From: Candidatus Roizmanbacteria bacterium
GTDB taxonomy: Bacteria > Patescibacteriota > Microgenomatia > UBA1406 > GWC2-37-13
Direction: 5' to 3'
Length of the DNA stretch: 64,000 nt
NCBI GenBank assembly: GCA_016214055.1
Contig: JACRPE010000006.1
Span: forward strand, 1 to 64,000
Shown: one piece after another, positions 40,660 to 48,328 of the stretch
Position numbering within the stretch: position 1 is the first letter of the stretch
Layout: the number at the start of each line of letters is the position of its first letter
Translations under genes and position numbers: made by a program
Notes under the pieces: model-generated
The model's database searches: none
What the model was told of the DNA's origin: nothing
What the model saw: the letters and a program-made list of their open reading frames with translations, nothing else

Positions 40660-43600
40660 ATGGATATGGGTGAACATGCAAAATATAGAGTGATGTCAGA
40701 CGCCATGCGTGAGGCTCCTGAGATTATGGCCGGTGCCAAAGCTGAAATGAAGCCAGTTTTAGATAAATTAGCCTCATTTACGCATCAAACCAAAGATGCT
40801 TTTCGACGAAATATCACTGAAAAGAGTATCTATAGACAGGCAGAAACGATAAGGAAACTTACGGATGTTTTTATTAAAGATCCTGAAATAGCTAAACAAA
40901 GCATAAAGGCCGCCTATGAAATATATTCGGGAGAACATAAATCAGAAGAAGGTTGGAACATATTACAGATGACCAAACTTGGAAAAGCCCATGGAGCTCC
41001 CAATCAGATAGATGATGTGAGGCAAAAAGAAGGCTTTCAGACGGTGTTTTCAGCCTATCTTTTTGCTGAAAATAGGCGTCTGTTTCAGCAGTCCAAAGAC
41101 GTAGCAACTTATGATGTAAAAAAGGAAGCGCGTCAGATAGAGTCGGTCGTGCGCGCATTAGCAGGCCAACATGGTCAAATCGGGACAGGTGAGGGGAAAA
41201 CCTCGGTTATCTTACCCATAACCGCTTTAGTCCAGGCATATTCGACGGAAGGCAAAAAAGCTGTTTTTTCGGCTGATTCGACTTTGCGTACCCAAGAATT
41301 TGTGAAAAACATAACTCCCTATAAACAAATTGTAGAGCAGGCCGGATTGACTCCTCTTGATATTGCTCAAGCGCCGGATCCAAACAGAATTAATAGTGAT
41401 GAAGTGCGGGAATTACGCAATAGAATGGAGCGTGAAGCCTTATTTTCAACAAACACTAGATATTCACTTGAAACGAGGGATTTACTAAAAAAACAGTACT
41501 GGCAGTCATATTTTGAAGCACAAATACAAAAAAATGAACTGATGGAACAAAAAGCAACAGCTTCTAAATCAGTTAAAATTGAACTCAGCACCCACGACAA
41601 CCTCGTTTGGCAATATATGGAAGATGAAAATGAGTTTAAAAATAGTAGAACTCCCATCATCATGGATGAAGCCCATGCCCCAGCAGACCGAGGGACGCCC
41701 TATCAACGAGTATCTGAGTCGTTATCTCAATCACCTGAGGAGATACGCCGGGCCGCAAGTGAATGGCTCTTACATTATGTGGTTGGAAAGACGATGAGTG
41801 CCGATGATATTCAATATGCAAAAGGAGTGGGAGAACTGAAGAAAGGTGATAATAGGCTTAAAAAAATAAAACTGAGTAGCTTTGAACAGACTGGATCACC
41901 GCTTGGCAGGATATTTGAAGATGGAGTTGAGAAGATAGCCCATCATTATAATATAAAAGGAAAAAACGATATAAAAATTCTCAAGCGTACACTGCTCACA
42001 GAAGCAAAATCATTATTTATCAGGAAAGGCACATATAAACCAGTTAAGCAATTTGAAGATTATGTTTCAAGTATTGGTAATAGCATTGCCCAAATATATT
42101 TTGATCAAAACGAAGCATTCACTACCGCTCCAGATGGAGGACTCATTATACGGGACGGATATCAAGACGAACTTCTATCTTCCCACGAATATACTCGGGA
42201 GATGGCTTTAGCAACTTTAGGACTAATGGGTTCATATAAAGCGGTTTCTATGAAACGAGCTTCCGGCTCTCTGAAATATGCATCATTTATTCATGGGGCA
42301 GCAGATCGACTAGTATGTTTTTCAGGGACATTAAAAGATGATGAAAAGGAAACTCCTTTTGGTCACTTTCTGGAGAAGGAAACGGGGAGAAAAATATTTG
42401 TCATGGAAAAACCGGAAAAGAAACGGTTTCCCAGACCTCGCTTAGATGAAACTGCATCTTTAGCAGTTCAAAGCCTCCTGGATGCGATGAAAAAAGACGA
42501 CAGGAATATGCTCATCATCGATAGTACCAACATTGATGATGCCAAAAAAACAGCCGACGTGTTCAAGAGAAAGTATGGAGAAGATAAGGTTGTGTTCATC
42601 GGTTCGAAAGAGTCAGGAGAAGTAACAACCGAAGCGAAATACGAACGATGGGTAGAGCAATGTCTTGGGGATTTAGCTGAAGGGAAGATTAAGGCGATAG
42701 TATCTACCGGATCAATTGGGACAGGTATGAATATTGTGAAGAGTGATGGTGGATATCCGGATATAAAAATAGGTATTCTGGGCATTCCTCAATCAAAGCT
42801 TCAGATAAAGCAAATCATCGGCCGCAGACGCGCAATAGATAGCGTAGACAAAGAGGACTATTTTTGGTATTTAGGAAAAGACAGATTAACAAAACATCTC
42901 TCTAACTATAAAAACCAACTGGCGTTCAGTTTTAAAAGTCCCATTTCTATACCCGGAAGAGAACATATCTCAATTGGCGGCACATCTCAACAGGCAAAAC
43001 TTGACGAAGTTCTGAAGGCGGAACATAATCCAGAAGCTTTATTGCCGGTGATGCTAGACATCATTAGAAATACACAAAATAAAAAAAATATCGACACTCA
43101 ATTTGACATAGAATATGACGATTTATTCAAAGACATTTTGAGGTCAAGTAGTACGTATGTGAGAAATAACCTAAGAGAAAAACTCTATCCAGGTATAAGC
43201 GAGAAAGACTTAACAGAGAAGGAGAAATACACACTTGCTCAAACGATAGGCGTTTTAGGTATACCAAGTTCACTTTATTGGGACGTGCAAACAAATTATG
43301 AGTCTCTTGGAATCCCGCCGACGGGAGGCTCTCCCTCTTTTACAGCAAATCATTCTGAGAGAAATGAATCGCTCAAGCGGGCAATGGCACAGTCACCTTT
43401 TCTCAAAAATAGATTAGATGACTGGATATCTGAGACTTACGATAGCTCCCGAAGTTATTATGAAACAGTGTTTGGCGACCTGCTTGACGTGTTTATTCAA
43501 AGCGGATTTTCACCACCTGTGTTAACTTATCTTAAGCAAGTTACAGGAATAACAGATGAACATAATGAACAAGATATATTGTTTCAACCTATTGCAGAGG

Positions 43601-43884
43601 AAAGTAATATGCTTTCCCCCTATATCGCATATGATAGGCAACCGGGACCGATGAATCCAGTATATATGAGCACCCAATCATTATTAAATGAAGAAATAGC
43701 TTACCAAGTTCGCGCAATGAATGGAGGAGGACAATTATTTTTAAGCCAAGAAGCTAAATATAAATATGGAGTATTTCCCATAATCCCGAAGAGTGGTTTT
43801 CCGATCTTTACTTTCTATATCCAGAATGCAACAATACCACAATTATCTACGGAGCGATCAACTCCTGGAATATCTTCAGCATAG
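40660..43884 (+). CDS. SecA-like superfamily 2 ATPase
   Basis: 1074 residues. Walker A IGTGEGKT at 174-181 matches the TGEGKT of SecA, and IIMDEAHAP at 333-341 is the Walker B/DEAH box. STGSIGTGMN near 681 matches SecA motif V (ATxMAGRGTD), and LQIKQIIGRRRAID near 713 matches the QxxGRxGR motif VI. The N-terminal 160 and C-terminal 330 residues match nothing I recognise, and the SecA zinc tail is absent. It is too diverged to be the housekeeping SecA. A specialised translocation ATPase or a nucleic-acid helicase are both possible. The gene is monocistronic, and its 3' end overlaps the convergent gene by 38 bases. Confidence 0.6.
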   Translation: MDMGEHAKYRVMSDAMREAPEIMAGAKAEMKPVLDKLASFTHQTKDAFRRNITEKSIYRQAETIRKLTDVFIKDPEIAKQSIKAAYEIYSGEHKSEEGWNILQMTKLGKAHGAPNQIDDVRQKEGFQTVFSAYLFAENRRLFQQSKDVATYDVKKEARQIESVVRALAGQHGQIGTGEGKTSVILPITALVQAYSTEGKKAVFSADSTLRTQEFVKNITPYKQIVEQAGLTPLDIAQAPDPNRINSDEVRELRNRMEREALFSTNTRYSLETRDLLKKQYWQSYFEAQIQKNELMEQKATASKSVKIELSTHDNLVWQYMEDENEFKNSRTPIIMDEAHAPADRGTPYQRVSESLSQSPEEIRRAASEWLLHYVVGKTMSADDIQYAKGVGELKKGDNRLKKIKLSSFEQTGSPLGRIFEDGVEKIAHHYNIKGKNDIKILKRTLLTEAKSLFIRKGTYKPVKQFEDYVSSIGNSIAQIYFDQNEAFTTAPDGGLIIRDGYQDELLSSHEYTREMALATLGLMGSYKAVSMKRASGSLKYASFIHGAADRLVCFSGTLKDDEKETPFGHFLEKETGRKIFVMEKPEKKRFPRPRLDETASLAVQSLLDAMKKDDRNMLIIDSTNIDDAKKTADVFKRKYGEDKVVFIGSKESGEVTTEAKYERWVEQCLGDLAEGKIKAIVSTGSIGTGMNIVKSDGGYPDIKIGILGIPQSKLQIKQIIGRRRAIDSVDKEDYFWYLGKDRLTKHLSNYKNQLAFSFKSPISIPGREHISIGGTSQQAKLDEVLKAEHNPEALLPVMLDIIRNTQNKKNIDTQFDIEYDDLFKDILRSSSTYVRNNLREKLYPGISEKDLTEKEKYTLAQTIGVLGIPSSLYWDVQTNYESLGIPPTGGSPSFTANHSERNESLKRAMAQSPFLKNRLDDWISETYDSSRSYYETVFGDLLDVFIQSGFSPPVLTYLKQVTGITDEHNEQDILFQPIAEESNMLSPYIAYDRQPGPMNPVYMSTQSLLNEEIAYQVRAMNGGGQLFLSQEAKYKYGVFPIIPKSGFPIFTFYIQNATIPQLSTERSTPGISSA

Positions 43885-44671
43885 TATAGAGGAGGAGATT
43901 GTGGTGGTGACTGCTTTTGCGGATCTCCCAGAGGAGGAAGGTCCCGATGTCAAAAATCTCATCTTTAGCCATGTTTTTGAGCGACTCCAAAAGGCTTATT
44001 TTCACCCTTCCCGGCAGGAACATGGAGTTGCGGATAGCCTTGACTGCGGCCATCTGAGCCTCCTCTTCCATGTACACAGCCTCAGGTTGGGCACGGACAA
44101 ATACCTGTTCAGCCTCGGCGATGTCCTGCATGACCTTTTCAAGGCTCTGAGTGAGGATGGGCCGGGGGCGCGACTCAGGCATGATATCAACCTTGAGCCA
44201 GTTTACGACCCGTTTAACTACTTCATCATCGAGCTTCTTCCGGTCAGCCGGGGTATAGGAGGGGTAATTGCGGATAAAGTCTACGATAGGCGAAACCATT
44301 GCCAGGCCGTTTGCTCCGAGGGCATTGAATCTACTGCAGGTGGTAAGGGTGGCTTTATTGTATTTCTTGAGCGTTTCAGGCTCGACTCGTGCCTGGATGG
44401 TATAGGTTTCATAGAAGTAGGGCAGGCAGGCGATGTGGGCTCCATTCCAGAGCTCAGCCTCGATTTTGCGGGTGAGATCGGTTTCCTCCAAAAGAAGGTC
44501 TCGTTGAATCCCAAGCTCGGTTGTTGCCTTACTTCCTTCAATTGCCGCAATCTCCTGGAGAATGACTTTGTCAGCCTGAGTTGAGGCTGTTTCATCATGC
44601 TCAACATCTTTTTCCGCTTCTTTGAGAAGTGCATCAAGCGTCTCTTCTTTCGGTAGGGGAGGGGTGTCCAT
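43847..44671 (-). CDS. Soluble helical protein of unknown function
   Basis: 274 residues, acidic and helical, no signal peptide or membrane helix, with several Cys and His residues. It is third in a leftward operon after the genes at 44906 and 44682 (10-base gap). Its 3' end overlaps the SecA-like gene end. I recognise no domain. The conserved look of the operon order suggests these proteins work together. Confidence 0.6.
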   Translation of the reverse strand: MDTPPLPKEETLDALLKEAEKDVEHDETASTQADKVILQEIAAIEGSKATTELGIQRDLLLEETDLTRKIEAELWNGAHIACLPYFYETYTIQARVEPETLKKYNKATLTTCSRFNALGANGLAMVSPIVDFIRNYPSYTPADRKKLDDEVVKRVVNWLKVDIMPESRPRPILTQSLEKVMQDIAEAEQVFVRAQPEAVYMEEEAQMAAVKAIRNSMFLPGRVKISLLESLKNMAKDEIFDIGTFLLWEIRKSSHHHNLLLYTMLKIFQELIAP

Positions 44672-44681
44672 GTTGACTCAA

Positions 44682-44903
44682 TTATACAACTAACTCGATG
44701 GTGTCCAGCAGTAGTTTTGCCCGTTTGAGGATGGCGTCTTTATCTTTTAAAAGGAGTTCGCGTTCCTGGGCCAACAGCTTGCCCAAAGCGTCAATTTGTG
44801 CGGAAGGAAGCTTGTCCAGCTGTTTAAGAATAGCCACCTTAGCCTTGTCAGGCACGATGAAGCTGTTTTCAAGCAGGATGATTAAAGCTGTTTTTTTATC
44901 CAT
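44682..44903 (-). CDS. Small helical protein of unknown function
   Basis: 73 residues, amphipathic helices (KVAILKQLDKLPSAQIDALGKLLAQERELLLKDKDAILKRAKLLL). It lies 2 bases after the upstream gene and 10 bases before the next, so it is the middle member of a three-gene operon. No family recognised. Confidence 0.6.
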   Translation of the reverse strand: MDKKTALIILLENSFIVPDKAKVAILKQLDKLPSAQIDALGKLLAQERELLLKDKDAILKRAKLLLDTIELVV

Positions 44904-44905
44904 AG

Positions 44906-45667
44906 TTATCTGAAAGCCTGGGCGGCTTGTGCGGCGCGGGGACTTGCGGCGCCGTTCAGCCTGGCTCCCAATGATGTTAATACTGACGACCCGAACTCCT
45001 TCATGCGTCGGACCTCAGGGCTCTTCAGGATGATTTTGCCTGCCTGAAAGGCGGTCTCTGCGGCCAATTTTACGGATTTGAATTCATTGACCAGTATTTG
45101 CGCCGCGGAAGGTATCGCGGCCGCGCCATGAACCCCGACCAGTTCTGCGCCACCTGATACTAAGGGGATGATGGGGTGGAGATCAGGGTAGGGATCTACG
45201 GCTTTCAACACTTTGTTTAACCGTTTTGCACCTTCTACTCCTATGACTTTTGAAAGGGGATAGGCGACTTCAGCGCCAGCCGTGACCTGGGCTCCTTTAG
45301 CCAAAGCCTCTGCTTGTTCAACCGAAACTCCCTCAAGTACTGCCGCCTCGGCGAGCTCGGTTGCGGCGATTGCGCCTCCCTCAGCCTCTCCAAGCACGGG
45401 TACGAGGGCAAGACCGGCGAGTACAACATTTTCAATATTGTTGAGAGCGATTTTTGCCTCTCCTTTTGCGGCATTCTTGAAAAGGAGCTTGAGCTCACCC
45501 ACGGTGGTCAATTGACCGGCCTTATCTGCGGCTTTTTCAACAGGAGAATTGAGGCGGAGGTGTATCTTTTTGATAAGCTCAATGGCCATCTTTTCGGCCT
45601 TTTTCAAAGTAGATTCCACGGATTTGGGGAAGGAAGGGTCGATTTCTTTCTCTTTTTGTTGTTTCAT
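44906..45667 (-). CDS. Protein with long hydrophobic/alanine-rich centre, first of a three-gene operon
   Basis: 253 residues. The N-terminal 80 residues are charged helices. The middle (about 85-135, VVLAGLALVPVLGEAEGGAIAATELAEAAV) is hydrophobic and Ala/Gly-rich, and a second apolar part lies at about 165-200. This resembles membrane-inserting toxin or polymorphic-toxin spacer segments, but no toxin domain is visible. Minus-strand TATGAT at 45680-45685 abuts an ATG at 45679. The ATG at 45667 leaves room for a transcription start, so I prefer it. Confidence 0.55.
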   Translation of the reverse strand: MKQQKEKEIDPSFPKSVESTLKKAEKMAIELIKKIHLRLNSPVEKAADKAGQLTTVGELKLLFKNAAKGEAKIALNNIENVVLAGLALVPVLGEAEGGAIAATELAEAAVLEGVSVEQAEALAKGAQVTAGAEVAYPLSKVIGVEGAKRLNKVLKAVDPYPDLHPIIPLVSGGAELVGVHGAAAIPSAAQILVNEFKSVKLAAETAFQAGKIILKSPEVRRMKEFGSSVLTSLGARLNGAASPRAAQAAQAFR

Positions 45668-45689
45668 AAGGTTAGTCATATCATACCAT

Positions 45690-45721
45690 AAAAAAACCAG
45701 GCATTTGGGCCTGGTCTTTTT
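45690..45721 (-). terminator. Rho-independent terminator after the DUF11-type gene
   Basis: Arms ACCAGGC and GCCTGGT with an A-run and a T-run on opposite sides. On the minus strand the stem is followed by a U-tract and lies just past the gene at 45737. Confidence 0.85.
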
Positions 45722-45736
45722 ACCTTATATTGTTTA

Positions 45737-46405
45737 TTATTTCTGCTCGGTCAGCTTTTTGAGGCTATAACCGACTCCCATCAGGATTCCTTGAGCTCCC
45801 AGAAGCAGGATTCCCGCTTCAGGTCCGGCCTTAGGGGCGGTTGTGACTCCTACGACTGCCTTTTCCACACAGAACTGAGCAGAATCGTCATCTGAGGCAT
45901 ATCCGTTATAGACTTGACCTTTATTGGTAAGGCAGAACAGACCCTTGTTTGCAGGCATCTTGTCCTGGCTGACCAGCTTCATTTTGATGAAGTAGGTCTT
46001 TTCCTCACCGGGTGCAAAAGAACCCGCATCCCAAGCAATCACACGGCTATTGGCATCATACGTTCCCGGTCCCTCAACTGGGTCGATATAGGCGGGAACA
46101 TAGTCCTTTACCGTAACATTATTCAAAGTTATATTTGAGGTATTTTTTACTTTCAGTTTAAACATAACCTCCTGACCCGGTGAAAAGCGGGGATCTGAAG
46201 GGGTAAGATTGTCAACATATTGGATGTTAACGACGCCACCTTTTGTGGGTATATATGGCTTAGATACCATTTTATCAATAAGAATAGTCTGGGCTGGGGT
46301 TGGCTGGACGAACTGTCCATACTGGGCCATAGTAGGGGAGGCGAACATCATATAGACAGAACTTAAAACCAAAAGTGTTGCTGAAAAAGAATAAACTTTT
46401 TTCAT
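45737..46405 (-). CDS. Secreted DUF11-type surface protein with C-terminal sorting-like tail
   Basis: 222 residues from the ATG at 46405. Signal peptide about 1-28 (ending SPTMAQ). A beta-sandwich of the DUF11/conserved-repeat type at about 55-165 (PGQEVMFKLKVKNTSNITLNNVTVKDYVPAYIDPV, GSFAPGEEKTYFIKMKL). The C-terminus PKAGPEAGILLLGAQGILMGVGYSLKKL has the order motif, hydrophobic helix, basic tail that marks sortase-like or archaeosortase-like anchoring. Minus-strand TATAAT at 46413-46418, 7 bases upstream, supports this start over one at 46441. Confidence 0.75.
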   Translation of the reverse strand: MKKVYSFSATLLVLSSVYMMFASPTMAQYGQFVQPTPAQTILIDKMVSKPYIPTKGGVVNIQYVDNLTPSDPRFSPGQEVMFKLKVKNTSNITLNNVTVKDYVPAYIDPVEGPGTYDANSRVIAWDAGSFAPGEEKTYFIKMKLVSQDKMPANKGLFCLTNKGQVYNGYASDDDSAQFCVEKAVVGVTTAPKAGPEAGILLLGAQGILMGVGYSLKKLTEQK

Positions 46406-46412
46406 ATCAGAT

Positions 46413-46418
46413 ATTATA
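46413..46418 (-). promoter_or_regulatory. -10 element of the DUF11-type gene
   Basis: TATAAT on the minus strand, 7 bases before the ATG at 46405. Confidence 0.55.
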
Positions 46419-46463
46419 CTACAGGTTACTTCGTTTGTCAACTATAGGTTACTAATCCAATCA

Positions 46464-46565
46464 GTCATCTCGAACGAAGTGAGAGATCCAGCGAGGGAAA
46501 CGAGCGTTTATAATTTTATACGCTTCGCTAGATTTCTCAATCTGCTTCGCAGAGTTCGAAATGAC
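46464..46565. repeat. 102-base palindromic repeat (GTCATCTCGAAC type)
   Basis: Inverted ends GTCATCTCGAAC and GTTCGAAATGAC with internal hairpins. A second member lies at 48952-49063. It sits between the DUF11-type gene and the promoter of the TrmH-family gene. Confidence 0.85.
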
Positions 46566-46577
46566 AAGATAGAATGT

Positions 46578-46583
46578 TATAAT
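46578..46583 (+). promoter_or_regulatory. Extended -10 of the TrmH-family gene, leaderless
   Basis: TGTTATAAT carries a consensus TATAAT with a TGn extension, 5 bases before the ATG. Confidence 0.6.
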
Positions 46584-46588
46584 TCTCT

Positions 46589-47152
46589 ATGAAACTAAAC
46601 GCCAAGGAGCTTCGTACCGTGGATGAGGACGATATTCAAGAAGAGGCTAAAAACCTCAAAAGACATCCGATCTACTTCATTCTCGAGAATGTCTATGATA
46701 CCTATAACATCGGAGGCCTTTTCAGGCTGGCTGACGCTATTGGAGTGTCTAAAATGTATCTATGTGGGCAAATGGAGATCCCTCCTAACTCCAAGATAAA
46801 AAAGGCTTCAATAGGGACATATAAGATAGTACCGTGGGAGTATAAAAAAACTGCTAAGGAGGCTATTGAGGAGTTGAAAACACACCCCTCAAATTCCCCT
46901 CTCGAGAGGGGAGGCAAGGGGTGTGTACAAATAATCGCAGTTGAACAAAATGAAAAGTCGATTCCATATACTCAAATCAACTACTCTTTCCCCGTAGCGC
47001 TTATTTTAGGCAATGAAACTTTTGGAGTGACCAAAGAAACCCTTGCGCTTGCCGATCATATTGCAGAAATTCCGATGTGGGGGATAAATAAAAGCTTAAA
47101 CGTGATCGTTTCTGCTGCAATCGTGAGCTATCATGTGATGGGGAAGAAATGA
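46589..47152 (+). CDS. TrmH/SpoU-family RNA 2'-O-methyltransferase
   Basis: 187 residues of the SPOUT trefoil-knot class. Motif 1 is LENVYDTYNIGGLFRLADA, motif 2 ALILGNETFGVTKETLALAD, motif 3 IPMWGINKSLNVIVSAAIVSY. It methylates tRNA or rRNA ribose with SAM. Residues about 98-113 (THPSNSPLERGGKGCV) come from a palindromic repeat inserted in frame before the strand QIIAVEQ. The knot motifs downstream are intact, so the protein probably still works. Its stop codon overlaps the discriminator base of the convergent tRNA gene. Confidence 0.88.
   Translation: MKLNAKELRTVDEDDIQEEAKNLKRHPIYFILENVYDTYNIGGLFRLADAIGVSKMYLCGQMEIPPNSKIKKASIGTYKIVPWEYKKTAKEAIEELKTHPSNSPLERGGKGCVQIIAVEQNEKSIPYTQINYSFPVALILGNETFGVTKETLALADHIAEIPMWGINKSLNVIVSAAIVSYHVMGKK
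46880..46926. repeat. In-frame palindromic repeat inside the TrmH-family gene
   Basis: ACACACCCC, the perfect centre CCCCTCTCGAGAGGGG, and GGGGTGTGT. The arms and centre are identical to those of the element in the GT39 gene at 26537-26578. Only the spacers differ. Confidence 0.85.
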
Positions 47153-47223
47153 GCCTTGAGTGGGAATCGGACCCACACTCTAGCCCTTACCAAGGGCTTG
47201 TTTTACCACTAAACTATCAAGGC
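47152..47223 (-). tRNA. tRNA-Thr(GGU)
   Basis: Minus-strand cloverleaf. Acceptor stem GCCTTGA with TCAAGGC, D-arm GTTTAGTGGTAAAAC, anticodon stem AGCCC/GGGCT with loop TTGGTAA (anticodon GGT, threonine), T-arm GTGGG/CCCAC with loop TCCGATT. The CCA end is not encoded. The discriminator position falls on the last base of the neighbouring TGA stop. Confidence 0.93.
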
Positions 47224-47248
47224 GTTTAAGCTACAAAATATGATTATA

Positions 47249-47905
47249 TCACAGAATTCCAGCCGATCTGCTCACGGGAATTAACAGATTCGTCACGAAT
47301 CTTACCAGCGGATGAAGAAATGTATCAAGCATGGAGCCATTCCCCAACGGGATGATTAAAAGAATCAGGAAAATCATACCATACCTTCTCAATCCTTCCC
47401 ACTCAATGGATTTCTCCCGGGGAAGTAAACCACTCACGATTGCAAATCCGTCAAGAGGATGGATGGGGATCAGATTAAAAAGCCCGAGGATGACGTTCAT
47501 AGAAATGAGAGGAACGAAAAGAATTGACCCTATAATAAAAAAATTAGAAAGATTAAAAAAGATGAACAATCTGAGTACTATAGACAGTATTAACGCCAAT
47601 GACAAGTTTGAAGCTGGGCCGGCTAAAGAGATAAGGGCTCCGTCTTTTCGTGGGTTTTTTAAGTTGAAGGGATCAAACTGCACCGGTTTACCCCAACCAA
47701 AGCCGAAAAAGAGGAGAAACATCGCTCCGTACAGATCAATATGCACGAGTGGGTTTAAAGATATCCTGCCCTGAAGCCTCGCAGTAGGGTCACCCAGCCG
47801 GTCTGCTACCCATGCGTGGGATGCTTCATGAATCGTAAGTGCCACAAGGAGTGCGAAGATGTAAAACGCAAAGCCGAGAGGGTTGGAGAAAAGTTGAGAT
47901 ATCAA
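47249..47905 (-). CDS. Site-2 protease family (M50) membrane metalloprotease
   Basis: 218 residues, five to six transmembrane helices. The zinc site is HEASH at residues 26-30, with the third ligand in NLIPIHPLDGF. GPASNLSLAL gives the conserved helix between them. This short form without a PDZ domain cleaves membrane-bound substrates, perhaps anti-sigma factors. The start is a TTG at 47905, supported by minus-strand TATAAT at 47912-47917, exactly 6 bases upstream. Confidence 0.9.
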   Translation of the reverse strand: MISQLFSNPLGFAFYIFALLVALTIHEASHAWVADRLGDPTARLQGRISLNPLVHIDLYGAMFLLFFGFGWGKPVQFDPFNLKNPRKDGALISLAGPASNLSLALILSIVLRLFIFFNLSNFFIIGSILFVPLISMNVILGLFNLIPIHPLDGFAIVSGLLPREKSIEWEGLRRYGMIFLILLIIPLGNGSMLDTFLHPLVRFVTNLLIPVSRSAGIL

Positions 47906-47911
47906 ATTAAA

Positions 47912-47917
47912 ATTATA
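47912..47917 (-). promoter_or_regulatory. -10 element of the M50 protease gene, leaderless TTG start
   Basis: TATAAT on the minus strand, 6 bases from the TTG at 47905. This is the only case here where the leaderless geometry points to a non-ATG start. Confidence 0.55.
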
Positions 47918-47955
47918 ATTGATTTATAACTCCAACTATGATATCATAAATCCTT

Positions 47956-48297
47956 ATGAACTGTTATCACTGCGGTAAAGGAGTCCTTATGGGACGCACC
48001 CACACTCACCATAGGGGAGTTGCGGGAGGTCGCTGGAAAAAAAGAGCTCCCAAGGTACAACGCATCTTCTATGCAAATCTTCAGGTTGCCAACATCTTAG
48101 TGGCAGGTAAGATTAAAAGAGTAAAGCTTTGCACACGCTGTTTAAAAAGAGTGAAGAAAGATATCGCCGATGGAGTCAAACCTTTTGTCCAATTGGTGGT
48201 AAATGAGCCGAAGGTTGAAGTCAAGAAAGTCGAAGCAAGGAAAACCGAAGTCAAAAAGGTAGTTGAAAAGAAAACTGCGAAGAAAATATCAAAGTAA
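47956..48297 (+). CDS. rpmB: Ribosomal protein L28 with four-cysteine zinc site
   Basis: A component of the large ribosomal subunit. Residues 1-75 are the L28 core (CYHCGKGVLMGRTHTHHRGVAGGRWKKRAPKVQ, KRVKLCTRCLKRVKKD). Two CxxC pairs make a zinc-binding form. The last 35 residues are a Lys/Glu/Val-rich tail beyond the usual length. TATCAT lies 8 bases upstream of the ATG. Confidence 0.93.
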   Translation: MNCYHCGKGVLMGRTHTHHRGVAGGRWKKRAPKVQRIFYANLQVANILVAGKIKRVKLCTRCLKRVKKDIADGVKPFVQLVVNEPKVEVKKVEARKTEVKKVVEKKTAKKISK

Positions 48298-48328
48298 TTT
48301 CAAATTTCAAACTTCGAATTTCAAATTA
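48296..48328. repeat. AATTTCAAA-type short repeats between rpmB and def
   Basis: Three AATTTCAAA-like units with one inversion at TTCGAA. This low-complexity element fills the gap between the convergent genes. Confidence 0.4.

Noticed and set aside
40660-43884. Housekeeping SecA
   Set aside because: The motifs are SecA-like but the flanking domains, length and missing zinc tail do not fit the canonical protein.
43793-44584. 263-codon plus-strand frame opposite the gene at 43847
   Set aside because: It starts inside the SecA-like gene. The minus-strand frame forms a tight operon with its neighbours and has better codon use.
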